Shown: one piece after another, positions 12,692 through 23,110 of the stretch
Numbering within the stretch: position 1 is the first letter of the stretch
Layout of the letters: each line of letters begins with the position of its first letter
From: Nymphaea colorata
Taxonomy: Eukaryota; Streptophyta; Magnoliopsida; Nymphaeales; Nymphaeaceae
Reading direction: 5' to 3'
Length of the DNA stretch: 64,000 bases
Assembly: GCF_008831285.2 (NCBI RefSeq)
Contig: NC_045147.1
Coordinates: forward strand, 14,362,854 to 14,426,853
Program-made: the position numbers and the translations under genes
The notes under the pieces: model-generated
Told to the model about the DNA's origin: nothing
The model's database searches: none
Seen by the model: only the letters and a program-made list of their open reading frames with translations

Positions 12692-13740
12692 GGCACATTT
12701 CTATTTGGTGCCTTTTGTACAGCTAAAACTTCTTCCTGCTCCGTAGTCATCTGTTTCTCCAGTGGAGCTGTGGAAACTAACTTTAACAGCAATCTACTTT
12801 ACTGGGGCGGGAATTGCCATGAAACTCTGAGAAAGGAAAACAGGTGGAGGAGGGTCAGTGTTCTTCAACTGAGGAATCATGCATGTGATCAGCATGAAAT
12901 TATTTTGCGTATCAGTTTGGCTTCGCCGTGATGCCAAACTCATCCACTTTCTCATGGGGAATTGTAAGGTCGTATCAGTAGACCTTTCTCATCTCAAGTT
13001 GTACACTTCCATAGCATCAGCTTACTCTACCCATCAGTCTAATGAAGCTGTCATCTAGATTTCCCTACTAGCAAACACCCAAACACCTCCAAGTCTTTTA
13101 TTTATAAAATTTGTAAAAATTTGTTACTTACCATTTACTGAAGCCCATGTATGCCTTGTCAAGCTAACCAACCATATGCAAACTTGGTAATCAACTGTTT
13201 CAGATTGGCTTTGGATATGTAGCCCAACTTATTTGGTTGTTGAGTGTTTCACATCTGAGCCTCATTCTGAATCTGAATCCGATCCCATATCTGAATTTAT
13301 GTATGCAAAATGGTTGGTCTATTTTAGCCAGTCGGATCATCTGAACTTAATCCATTTCAAATTCGATAATCATTTCTTTTTAGATGCAGTAAAAGCGTGG
13401 TAAACCTTAATGTGATTTGGTCTGCTTAATATCCAGACTCTCTGTCCTTGGAAGATAAACAGATCAGCCTCGAGTTGGATCAAGAATACTAAATCTGATA
13501 CTATTTAAGGAGGTTCCTGTTTCTTGGAGGAGTTAACGGAACTGTGTCCCGAAAAATACTTGCGGATTGCCGATGGATGGGACATGGCAGCGCGGCCGGT
13601 ACGCATGAACTCACCAGAGGCCAAGCCATGCTGGATCGTCTATCCTTCACAGATGAAAGATCCCGAAAATCCCAAAAGGAAATCTCTAGAAAGTCCGCTA
13701 CACTTCCACGAGCCACTCTTTGCTTTTGTTCAGTACTTCA
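12692..13740. other. NDX 3' UTR and upstream region of the small HSP gene
   Basis: The first few hundred bases are probably NDX 3' UTR. From about 13260 to 13490 the sequence is rich in GAATC/GATCC words (ATCTGAATCC, CCGATCCC), a style that recurs at 47940-48280 and 61990-62180 and suggests old dispersed repeat DNA. No gene is evident. Confidence 0.45.
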
Positions 13741-13745
13741 AATTG

Positions 13746-13753
13746 CTATATAG
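13746..13753 (+). promoter_or_regulatory. TATA box of the small HSP gene
   Basis: CTATATAG lies 72-79 bases before the ATG at 13825, which fits a transcription start near 13780 and a leader of about 45 bases. Nearby GAA/TTC triplets are too irregular to call a good heat-shock element. Confidence 0.6.
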
Positions 13754-13824
13754 GACCCTACCCCTTCCTGCTCCTCTTCGATCGTCTTCCTCAACCACTC
13801 TGCACTCCAGCTTAGGACCCAGCG

Positions 13825-14748
13825 ATGGCGGATGGCTTCCTCAGTCACCCATTTCGGCGCCTCTTCTGGAGCCCCACCCTCTTGGGAGTTCCCTACTACC
13901 AGTCTGCCCTCGCCGATTGGTTCGAGACACCGACTGTCCATATCCTCAAAATCAACGTTCCAGGTACCTTTCTCTAAAAACCTAAATAACCCTAACCTTG
14001 AATTCGTTGTTCTCTGCGTTCGATTGCCCTTACTGTTAGTCACTTGTTAAGAACCCAGGTGCGGTGGGATGCTCGCCTGAAAGACGAGCGAACCTTTTTA
14101 TAGAAAGCGGGCGTCCTCCTTTATACTTCAATTGCTGGGTTATGAGGGTTGGGCTCATCCGCTATGTTCGATGCCAGCTTCTGACAGAGAAGAGGCATCT
14201 GGAATCCGACTCTTTAGAGGGTAACCACCTCAAGAAGAACCTATTTGGAGTAAGTCTAACGCCATATCTGACTCGACGGCTCCTTCTTCCGTTTCTTCTT
14301 CATGCGCAGAAGCTCCTAACCTTCAACTCAATTCTTCCTTTTCCGGCTAGGGCAATTAGCAGTACTCTAGGTCGTCTTCTATGAAAGGTTCACCCCTAGG
14401 CACCAAAGAGTCTTGCTTGCAGCGGGTACATCTTACTTTGCCTGATCTTGTCCCACCTTTTCTTTACCTCTAGGGTGTCACAAGGACGATATAAAGATTC
14501 AATTGGAAGAGGGAAACGTCCTCCAAGTGAGCGGAAAGGCGGCGAAGCCGGATGCGCCGGAGAATGCCGTTTGGCACGTTAACGAGCGGAGCGGAGGCCA
14601 ATTCTCACGCGAATTCGTCTTGCCGGACAATGCGAAGGTTGATCAGATCAAAGCTCAGTTTGAGAATGGAGTGTTGACGGTCACCGTGCCGAAGGAAACG
14701 GTCACGAAGCCAAAGACAAGGAGCATCAGCATCTCTAGTAAGCTCTGA
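13825..14748 (+). CDS. HSP15.7: Peroxisomal small heat-shock protein (HSP20, 15.7-kDa type)
   Basis: An alpha-crystallin-domain chaperone that holds unfolding proteins, predicted to act in the peroxisome matrix. Exons are 13825-13963 and 14474-14748, joined in phase 1 (CCAG|GTACC to CTAG|GGTGTC), giving INVPGCHKDDIK. The product is 137 aa, matching my recollection of the Arabidopsis 15.7-kDa protein. The N-terminal arm (MADGFLSHPFRRLFW) has the PFRR motif of the subgroup. The crystallin domain runs from about residue 38 to 125, with LEEGNVLQVSG and FENGVLTVTVPK strands. The last residues, SISSKL, end in SKL, a canonical type-1 peroxisomal targeting signal. A single conserved intron splits the domain near its start. 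No other family explains the motif set. Confidence 0.93.
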
Positions 14749-16305
14749 TAAGGTCGTAAATAAGATCCCTTCTGTTGTCTTCTCCTTTGGTAATATCGTT
14801 CTTAGGGATTCTACTACCCAGAAAACTCTTTATTGTCAATAGATGTTAGCTTGTGAACTATAAATAATCATAGTGTTGGTCATCACTTGCTGTGTGTTCT
14901 TGTTCTGAGGTCAGCTACTTGATCATGAAACAGAGGATTTGGGGTGCTTCGTCGATAGCCTGAATTGCGCCACCCGAATAAACGCTATGTGGGTTTATAG
15001 TATTCTTGCAAAAGCGTTAAGGGTAAATAGAAGTTGCCAGTGCATGGGGGATTTGCAGAAGATGCACGTCTAATCTGAGTAACTTGCTTTAATAAAAACA
15101 ATAAATTGCAGATGCTCACAAAAATGGGGTGATGATGGAGAGTTCTAATTTGTGCATTTATCTAGATTGTGGACGTTTTATTTGTCTCCATTTCTATGCT
15201 CCTCATAACTTCTCGGAAATGGTTGCTCTGCTGACTCTTCAGAAAAGCTTTCTCGTCCACCATGGTTTGCGACTTGTTTGTTTGATCTAGTCTCTTTTTG
15301 CTAAAACCGGGTTGCAGCACATGGAGTAAACTAAGAGAGTCATTTAAAGGTAAAGTTGTAACTCTACATTAAATGAGATGAACTTAATTTCTGTGGTGCA
15401 TCAGTTCCTATAAGTTCGTGTGATAGATCATGCGCATCTCAGAAGGAAAGACTGCAGAATTTCCATGCTTATAAGGACGCCTTGGAAGCTTGTTTACTGA
15501 TGAATGCTGATTATCTTCATTGATACTCTTGTTTTAACTGCGTGAGAAGTAACCCCTGTGGGATGATGGGGATGCATTAAAAGGCTAAACGCCCCACCTT
15601 GTAGGTTGGATGACGTGTTGGATCATCTGATAACTGCATTGTGCGAACAGTTTTTGTAGGATACCTGAAAACAAAAAACAAGTACGACAGAATGCTAGAG
15701 ATGATCAATCATTGAAAATGAGATCTTTCTCAAAACAAGTCAGGACTATCGAAGTGGATGTGCAGGTTCATCTCTCTCTCTCTCTGAGAGAGTAAAGTCA
15801 CGCATGCATCGGTTTCTGATAAACAAATATACTACACAATGGAACTGTATTTTGGGTGAGCGGAGGGTTATCCTACCATCTGAACGAGAGCCAAAAGTCT
15901 CCTTCCTCCTCCTTTCTCTTGCTGCAAGGGTCTATAGCTATGATGAAATCGCATGGAGGACTCACCCCCTTATGATATAAGGAGCATAGTTGGATTTTAA
16001 ACTGGAGGCACACCTTCAATGTGCCCTTAAATCAACCCCGTTATGTTTTTCTTTCTAAGTAAACACAATAAAATCCAGTCCTTTCTTTTCCTTCTCTTTA
16101 ATTAAACATCCAAACACAGTTTTGTCTATCTTTATTTTCTTTTTTCTCTTTGCTCCCTCCATCCAAAAATATAGTTCGACCAAGGTGCAAGTTCTCCATG
16201 AAATAAAATCTTTTAAAAAAAAGAGAGCCGATTGCTTAAAGGAGCAGCCCTAGCTGTTTATCAGTCTTATTGTAGTCATTTTTTGCATATTTTTTATGTT
16301 TGTAT
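14749..16305. other. Intergenic DNA
   Basis: The HSP 3' UTR is followed by about 1.3 kb of ordinary A/T-rich sequence. Apart from a short CT-run with a matching GAGAGAG (about 15770-15792), I see no gene, RNA or clear element. Confidence 0.4.
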
Positions 16306-16440
16306 TGTAGGAGCAATGAGGAGCCAGAAAAATTGATTGGGAGGAGGGGGGGGGGATTCATTGAAAAAATACTCATACCTAGTGTTTATTTAAAAACAAA
16401 GAAATTTTAAAAAACTGGTGTGGGATGGTTTAAAATTTTG
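16306..16440. mobile_element. Decayed copy of the hAT-like MITE seen at 25646
   Basis: About 37 bases at 16388-16424 (ATTTAAAAACAAAGAAATTT onward to ACTGGTGTGGG) match 25747-25783 of the better preserved element with few changes. GAGGAGCC at 16318-16325 resembles that element's 5' terminal GCGGAGCC. Terminal repeats and target duplication are not readable here, so the ends are approximate. Confidence 0.45.
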
Positions 16441-16900
16441 ATACATGATGATGGCTTTAACACCTACTTTTGAGTTTTAGAGAAGCGGGGCCGGGTAGGT
16501 TGGCTTGAGTCTTTGACAACATGCTGTTGATATGTTTTTAGTGCGATTTTTAGTGAGTGCTATGATTTTTAATCATCAACACGATCCCTGCTTGCCGGAG
16601 GTAAGTACAACCGAATGGGCTGCGTTGAGCTCTCCCAACTCCAGTGTGCATATGGTAGGAAAGGGGAGGAGGAAGAAGAGGAAGAATGAGTGAAGTGTGG
16701 GCCGCCGTGCAGTGGCCCTTGCCTCTTTCCTCTCCCTTCCCATTATTAGTGGATAGTGCCCTCCCTCCACCCTCCCTTATGCTGGTGTTGGCATCCATCA
16801 GTGCCAGCGTTGCCATCGGAAGAGGTCTTGCGCTCCCTCTCGGTTTTTCACAGCGCCCTTCTTCTCCGTCGCCCTTTCTAATGGGCAGAAAAAAAATTCA

Positions 16901-16968
16901 CGGAAAAAAGTCGGACCTTCAAAAAATCCACGGAAAAAAGTCGGACCTCTGAAGGTCCGACTTTTTTC
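16901..16968. repeat. Direct plus inverted repeat forming a 16-bp hairpin
   Basis: The 18-base word CGGAAAAAAGTCGGACCT occurs at 16901-16918 and again at 16931-16948. A perfect 16-bp inverted copy of its end (AGGTCCGACTTTTTTC) follows at 16953-16968, leaving a 4-base CTGA loop. Either direct copy could pair with the inverted copy. No open frame spans it convincingly. Confidence 0.85.
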
Positions 16969-16989
16969 GGGGGTAAAGTTACCCTTATC

Positions 16990-18281
16990 GTACTGTTTTT
17001 GCAGGGGAAAATTTCCTGCGTTTGATATGGTTGTGAAAAACCGTACAAAAACGGTAAATTTCATCCCATGCACAATAATATGTGCGCGCATCAAACGTGA
17101 CCAAAACGTAGAAAAAGGGAGTCTCAGCCTCTCATTCAGGCCTCCTGCTCAGACAGCCCCGGGAATTGCCTAATGGGCATCACGATCCAAACGAAAGATC
17201 CGAAACTAGACAGTATCGAGCCATGAAACGAACCCTCCGTTCCGTACTTCACCAAACCGATCCCCTTCGAAGCCAAGGTATCCAAAACCGTCTAGGCGGG
17301 GAAGTCCTTTCCTTCGTCACCAAGTTTAAGACGCGAAGTCTCCCCCCACTTTGTGACGTGATGACGCCACGCGTATGTTCCCATGGCCCAGGGACGCCTT
17401 CAGTGCTTTAATAGCTCCATAGTGACGAAAACGCCCTTGCCTTTGTCCCGCCTGTTCGACTCGCTGAGTCGACTCGATGAGTGAATCGCATAAGCGGACT
17501 GAGTTAAGTAAAAGCCAAACCCAGTTATTTAGTAAGGTCTAACCGGCTCCATCCAGGTCTGGACCATAATTTACGCCACCGTATGGTTCATGACTCGTGC
17601 CATGGCCGCAACGAAGCCCAATTCGGGCTAGACCTTAATTTGTTGCTGCAAAGTTTCGATGGACCAATAAGTCGCATCAAATCTAAGGATATGCTTGTTG
17701 CCTTATAAAAGATGTATACATTTATTATAGTAGAGAGGTGCAGATATCCATTGAGATTAGCCTAGGCGATTTGGTAAAATGTCTTGCACTGCTATTTTCT
17801 TAACCGATGATAATGAACACATAGCATGAAATTGTGAATGAAGCCTGCGAGCATCGGTACAGAGTCGATTCGGTACGTTAGATTCTTTGTATCTTTTTAG
17901 AAGGACGGTTCGCCACCGATACGAAACAGAGGCTGATAGTCATTTGGTATCGAGCAAGATATGGCATGATAGTTAATGGCCACAACTCCAGGGTTAGTCT
18001 TTTACAAGGTCGCCTCCTCATTCGTTGCGCGTATAAGTTGGCGCGAGATTCTTTCCTCCTTTCGGAAGAGCGCTTCTCGTTTTCCGTGGAGGAAGATCGG
18101 GTTTTCTCTGTTAATTAGGGTTAGGGCTTCCGGATCCTTGACGGGGGAGAAGACGAGCCTCAATTCCGATCCCTAATCGGTGGTCGTCATAAGGCTCCGA
18201 GCGTCGGAGAGATCGGTGGTCGAGCTTTCTGCGGTTGGATTCTTCCGTCGTAGAGAGGTTTCTCGATTTTTCGGTGGAGCA
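16990..18281 (+). other. Upstream region and leader of the BAP31-like gene
   Basis: No gene is evident before the ATG at 18282. The 17100-17480 stretch is GC-richer than its surroundings and has several TGACG motifs. A TATAAAAG at about 17704-17711 could be a TATA box but lies far from the ORF. TAGGGTTAGGG at 18116-18126 is a telo-box on the minus strand sense, probably close to the transcription start. The leader is open in the frame of the ORF from 18180, but the first ATG in that frame is 18282. Confidence 0.45.
17354..17373 (+). promoter_or_regulatory. Cluster of TGACG (bZIP/UPRE-like) motifs
   Basis: TGACGTGATGACGCCACGCG holds two TGACG cores eight bases apart plus a CCACG. A third TGACG is at 17423-17427. 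Such sequences are known targets of plant bZIP factors of the TGA and ER-stress (bZIP28/60) groups. Whether it controls the ER-membrane gene 0.9 kb downstream is inference. Confidence 0.35.
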
Positions 18282-18674
18282 ATGGCGTTGGAATGGGTCG
18301 TTCTGGGGTACGCGGCCGGAGCGGAGGCGATTATGCTGCTGCTTTTGACGTTTCCGGGGCTGGATCGTTTGCGGAAGGGCCTGATCGCTGTAACCAGGAA
18401 TGCTCTGAAGCCGCTGCTTTCTGTCATCCCCTTCTGTATGTTCCTCCTCCTTGATATATACTGGAAGTACGAGACGAGGCCGTTCTGTGAGGGCCCCTCG
18501 TGCACCCCTACCGAGCACCTTCGCCACCAGAAATCGATCATGAAGAGCCAGAGGAATGCGCTCCTAATCGCCTGCGCGCTTATCTTTTATTGGCTCTTGT
18601 ATGCTGTCACGAATTTGGTCGTCCGGCTCGAGCAGGTCACTCAGAGGGTGGAGAAGCTCAAGAACCAGGATTAA
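18282..18674 (+). CDS. Short BAP31-like ER membrane protein
   Basis: A 130-aa single-exon protein of the B-cell receptor-associated 31-like family, ER membrane proteins thought to act in sorting or quality control of membrane cargo. Three hydrophobic segments are visible: residues about 4-25 (WVVLGYAAGAEAIMLLLLTF), 43-60 (PLLSVIPFCMFLLLDIYW) and 95-116 (ALLIACALIFYWLLYAV). RHQKSIMKSQRN before the third segment is typical of the family. The C-terminus is a short amphipathic tail (RLEQVTQRVEKLKNQD). Longer plant homologues of about 220 aa continue into a coiled coil; this one stops early and has no KKxx retrieval signal, like the short plant subgroup of about 130 aa. The chosen start is the first in-frame ATG, with context AGCAATGGCG. 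Confidence 0.88.
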   Translation: MALEWVVLGYAAGAEAIMLLLLTFPGLDRLRKGLIAVTRNALKPLLSVIPFCMFLLLDIYWKYETRPFCEGPSCTPTEHLRHQKSIMKSQRNALLIACALIFYWLLYAVTNLVVRLEQVTQRVEKLKNQD

Positions 18675-21600
18675 GTAAAAGATAAGGCTTTAGAATCCGT
18701 TTCTACCAGATCTATTGCAGTTCTGCTTTTTTCTTTTGTGTTCTTACTTTTGGGGGCAATGGGTGTTTAAATAGCTCGATCCCGTGCGCTTGGTGTTGAT
18801 GTAACTGGAGGTTATAGTTTTGCTTATAATGCACTCGTCTTATCTCTGTTGAATTTTCTGTTTCTCCTCATGGTGCTCATCCTGAGTGGAAATTTTTGGA
18901 ATTGTTTCTTCGTGGGACCCATTTTTCTTTGGGGAAGATTTGAATGTTTGTATGATTTGTACTTTTTGGATTTCATTATTTCCCATGCCAACTAAGCGTC
19001 TTGTTATGGGTTTTGCATATGTGTGAATGGTATGTCCCTTTGTCAAATTTCTGCTCTTATGCGGAGGAGGCAGATCATTTCTATTCAAGCTAAAGAAACC
19101 AACTGAAGGGACATTACTGATTATCCAATTGGTAACAGCATAAGAAGAAAAGGTCCTATTCAAATCGTGTATGGCACAAAAACATCCGAAATACAATTGC
19201 TTCAGCTGGATAAAATCAGAGGACTTCTGCTTATGTTTATATCTCTTGCTCTCTCCTCCCTGTCACGGATTGTAAAGTGTTCTTGACATTTGAATTGGGC
19301 GTCAGCTAGCTATTGTTCGATTTTTCGCATCTAGCTGAAGTATGTGCCAAAGAGAAACACCCAAGGGTAATTACATCTAGCTTTTGTTCAAACTTTTACA
19401 TGTAGATGGGCAACCTAAAGAGAAATGAGAGGGTCACTACATGACGGAGAGGTGCATAAGTGTTCTCAGATTGTTACAGGTCATTTAGGGATGTCTGCCG
19501 ATGCTTTTTTGTTGGTGACAGACATCTGCGACAAGAAATACCAGCAAGATGTTGGGAACTAGGAAAATCAAGCAAATTTGCCAGTTACTTCATGAGCTCT
19601 ACTTGAAGAGCTTGTAGGAGTAGAATTGCAAACGTTGTGCCAAATTAGACGATCATGAAAGGGGTAACAAAATTGAAAATCCCCTGGAGTACCTCGGAAA
19701 GGCACTAATGCTCTCTCTCTATCTCTCTCATTTTTTTATATTTTCTTTGAAGTTGTTGGAAAAATTTTATGATGAAAATGGGTATTTTCCTGAAAGAGTG
19801 CAGAACTCTTCCTATAACTGAGTCAAGCAGGAATCCCTTGACATCCCAGCTGATGAACTCTTTGGGGATCGTTTGTTAGTGAAGTTTGAATGAAGGTAAC
19901 TCTTTTTTTGCACTAAGAACAAAATATGTTGTTCTTTAAATTGTAGGACTCACAGGGAGATGGTTGTGTTTGAAACATAGCCATATTTCTATATGGATTA
20001 ATAGAATTGTGGCTCTTTTATTCCGTTGTCACCTTCACCGTTGTTACATTTAGATGCGAATCGGTATGTTTCTAGGAGTTGTGACTTGAAGCAAGCTTTA
20101 CTGGTACCGTAGGTTGGTTAGAAATGAAGGATAAAAGAACTGGGCAGCTCCACATCTTTGTGGGCCGATCATTTATATGAAAGTTATGCTTCATTTCTGT
20201 GTGTTAATGCTTTATTGCTAAGAGTTCAAGAATCTCAGTAAATTACCACTTTTGGGGTGCGGTGCTCTGCTAATTAGCAACAAATGTGTTAAATTGTTTC
20301 GTATCCCAGTAAATGGTACCTGCAGATGATGAATGTTAATACAGGTCGACTTCACGGTTATGTAAAGCGGTTAATCAATATGAATTCTTTGAATGGAGTT
20401 GCGAGTTCATGTCCTGCTGTTTTTCTTCTTCTCTGGCTAAAAAAAAAAAGAAAGAAAGAAAGAAAAGGATTTTGTGTTTCCAAATGCATACCCGATTTGG
20501 AGGAAATTGACAAATCTTTGCCTGCCTCACGGCCACTCTCCTTCCTGTGTTCAGTGTCTCAGACTAGATCTTGAGGTTAAATTTGTCACTCAAAAGTGCT
20601 TTTTCTAACAAAATGGCACAATTACTTTACTTAAAAAGGTTTTTAATGGTAACAGTAAAGCAACTCTCAGCTGACAAATTCATTCTGGTATCTTCAGCTG
20701 CCAATAAATGGATCAATCTTTAATGAAATTACAAATGTGAAGAATGGCATGATAAAACGACGGATGTGTTAATTGCCTGAAAGCTATGTTGGACCTGAAA
20801 ATGAGAAGCCCAAAAGTGAAAATCTGTTTACCCCGACCCGTTCACTGTTATATGGTACATGAATCACTGCGGAGGCATTTTGATTTTTGTGGCAACTCCA
20901 TTTTCCATAATCGAAGTTGCTAAGTTTTCCACTGTAGTAGTCGCATCGGGCGCATCGCAAACCAAGGCCTGGTAATGGTGTTGCATTCCTCTCCTCATGC
21001 AGTGGCATGGCCCCCATTCGCAGCCTTTAGGCCAGAATGGAGTGCTTTGGAAGCAATTTTGCGTTTGAAAATCCCATGATGGAAATAAAAATGCAGTTAT
21101 ATTTGTGGGTTTTTACAGTTACTTTGCACTGCAAAATTCTTTTTGCCACTGAGTAGGAAGTAGAATTGATTCTGTGGATTCAGAAACATCATAACATTCC
21201 TTGTTTGGAAGAATCAAAACACATCAAGACAGACACAGCCTTGGGATTGACGTCTAGCTTGAAGAAATCTGGAACTGCAGCTTGAAATGGGGGGTTTCTG
21301 TGGACTTCATCAAAGCGTGTTTGTACAGATGGGAATGAAAAATGGAGGTAATTGTAACCAGGTTGCAAGATGTTTACGTTAGGCTGGAAAACGATAAAAT
21401 TTAATATCTGGTGTTTGATGCAACAGGCACTAGGGATAGACGTGCTTCCGCACAGATTTCTTAGGATGCTGATGACTACACATCACCCTGCAGGTGTCGT
21501 TAGGAGTCCTGACAAGGTATATATAGTACTCTTCGATTTAGTGAAAAAGGGCCAGTATGAAGTGTATATACTTATTGTTCCTGGTTTTTCTAGAGGAGTT

Positions 21601-22640
21601 TGAGATTGACCAGGCCACGAAAAGGTGAAACCCCGTAGTAGCCATTCAGCTCTGAGGGGTGTAATGTAGTTAGTGGGCTAATTGATTCTTATGGGTGCTA
21701 CTCCTCTATGCTGTAAACATTAGGTGTGCACGTGGTAGGGTCAATTTCTGTGCCTCATCTTAATGCGTTAGACAAAGAGTTACCTGCATACATGAACACC
21801 ATAATACTCGTTTCCTCTGGACTTTATAAAAACAGAGTGCTCCTTCACTCTCTTCTTTTGCTTAGGCTGCAGCCCAACCTGCTCTGCATTTCTTTGTGAG
21901 TGCTTTTTTTTTTTTTTGCTTTGGTAATACATATCTTTGAGAGAATATTATTATTATACTTTTCAAGGTAATCCTGATCATGATTTTTGGGTCATCAACC
22001 TTTGGACATTTTGTGATTGTTCCATGAATCTGCTTTAAAATTGTGGCAAGTTTATGAAACAGTAGAACTATTGTTCCATGAACTTGCCTTAATCTTTAGT
22101 GCAGTTTTATAGGACACTCACAAAGTGTCCCAAATGCGGAACGAAACATTTGGTGACAGGAATACCATGTTCAATGCATCTTTTCTATGTCACACAATTG
22201 ATTCCTGCAGCCTATCAAGATCTGTTCTTTTTCATCGCACTCGCATATCTAAACGATGCTTTATAAGCGAAGCAGTGTGTTTATGTGTATCACTTGTTCT
22301 GGTCGCCGAGCTTGGGCTTTGGATGCTCCAAGTAAGCGCAGTGACGCACTCTAACCAACGAAGCATAAAAACAGTTGAGGATATTTGTGTTTTCTCTTGT
22401 TTGTTTCTTTCTCGTGTCTCATTTGTGCATTTTATTGTCATCCTGCTTCTTTGCATGAATCTTACCAATGGTCTAGTTCCTGAACCCTCGATCTCCTCTT
22501 GAAAGGGAGAAAAGCAGTAAGAACGGAGCATGTAAAAAGCTTTTGCAGTGACTCAAAGCTTCTTTGTTAAATAGCCTTTTGAAAAAGCAGGTTGCTTTTG
22601 ACAGTGGTGGAAAGCTTCTTCTGGGCTCGCGAATAACAAG
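18675..22640. other. Intergenic DNA, no gene recognised
   Basis: 3' UTR of the BAP31-like gene, then about 3.7 kb with only short chance frames. Small features are an AAAG run at 20440-20465 and a poly-T at 21906-21920. The frames at 20784-21017 (-) and 21370-21603 (+) match nothing I know and have no supporting splice context. Confidence 0.4.
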
Positions 22641-22654
22641 GAGAACCCTTGTAA

Positions 22655-23110
22655 GACAGGGCAATAGTTTAAGAACTCAAATTCTTTTGGAAGGCGTGCA
22701 TTCAAATCCCTTGATGTAACTGAGATTATTTTTCATGGTCTTTTGATCAATAATTGGTATGTTGGATTTATTTTTTCTCCACCTTTTTTAGATTTCGATC
22801 TACGTTACGTTGAAGGTTTAAAATTAGACCCCTTTGCCAAGTAGATGCAGCTTTGTTAAATTTACCAATAAAAAACTAACTACCAAGAGAGTTGGCACAA
22901 TAGTTGGGGCAGGGCTGGTAAGTGGCTAGTTCTTCTTTCTAATTTACAGAGCGCCAATGCTTGAAGCTGTAAAAACAAAGAGGGGGTCACTAGCGCAGTT
23001 GAAGCATGGCGGGTGGCATCCCGACACACCAAAGTAAGTTTAGTACTCTTGGGGGACGAGGGATTGAATGGGGGCGTCGGTATGGTAGGATGAAATAATG
23101 TTCACCCAAA
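22655..23110. mobile_element. Possible tRNA-derived SINE remnants
   Basis: Three Pol III box-A-like motifs occur in 350 bases: TAGTTTAAGAA (22665-22675), TGGCACAATAG (22893-22903, full match to TRGYNNARNNG) and TAGCGCAGTTG (22991-23001, full match). The first is followed 36 bases later by ATTCAAATCCC (22700-22710), one mismatch from a box-B core. No tRNA cloverleaf can be folded by eye, so I read these as SINE relics rather than tRNA genes. Ends are approximate. Confidence 0.3.

Noticed and set aside
13640-13720. Heat-shock elements upstream of the small HSP gene
   Set aside because: GAA and TTC triplets are present but their spacing does not form three contiguous nGAAn units; too weak to annotate.
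16550-17094. Several 60-100-codon frames around 16.6-17.1 kb
   Set aside because: All cross the low-complexity hairpin region and overlap each other on both strands without any protein signature.
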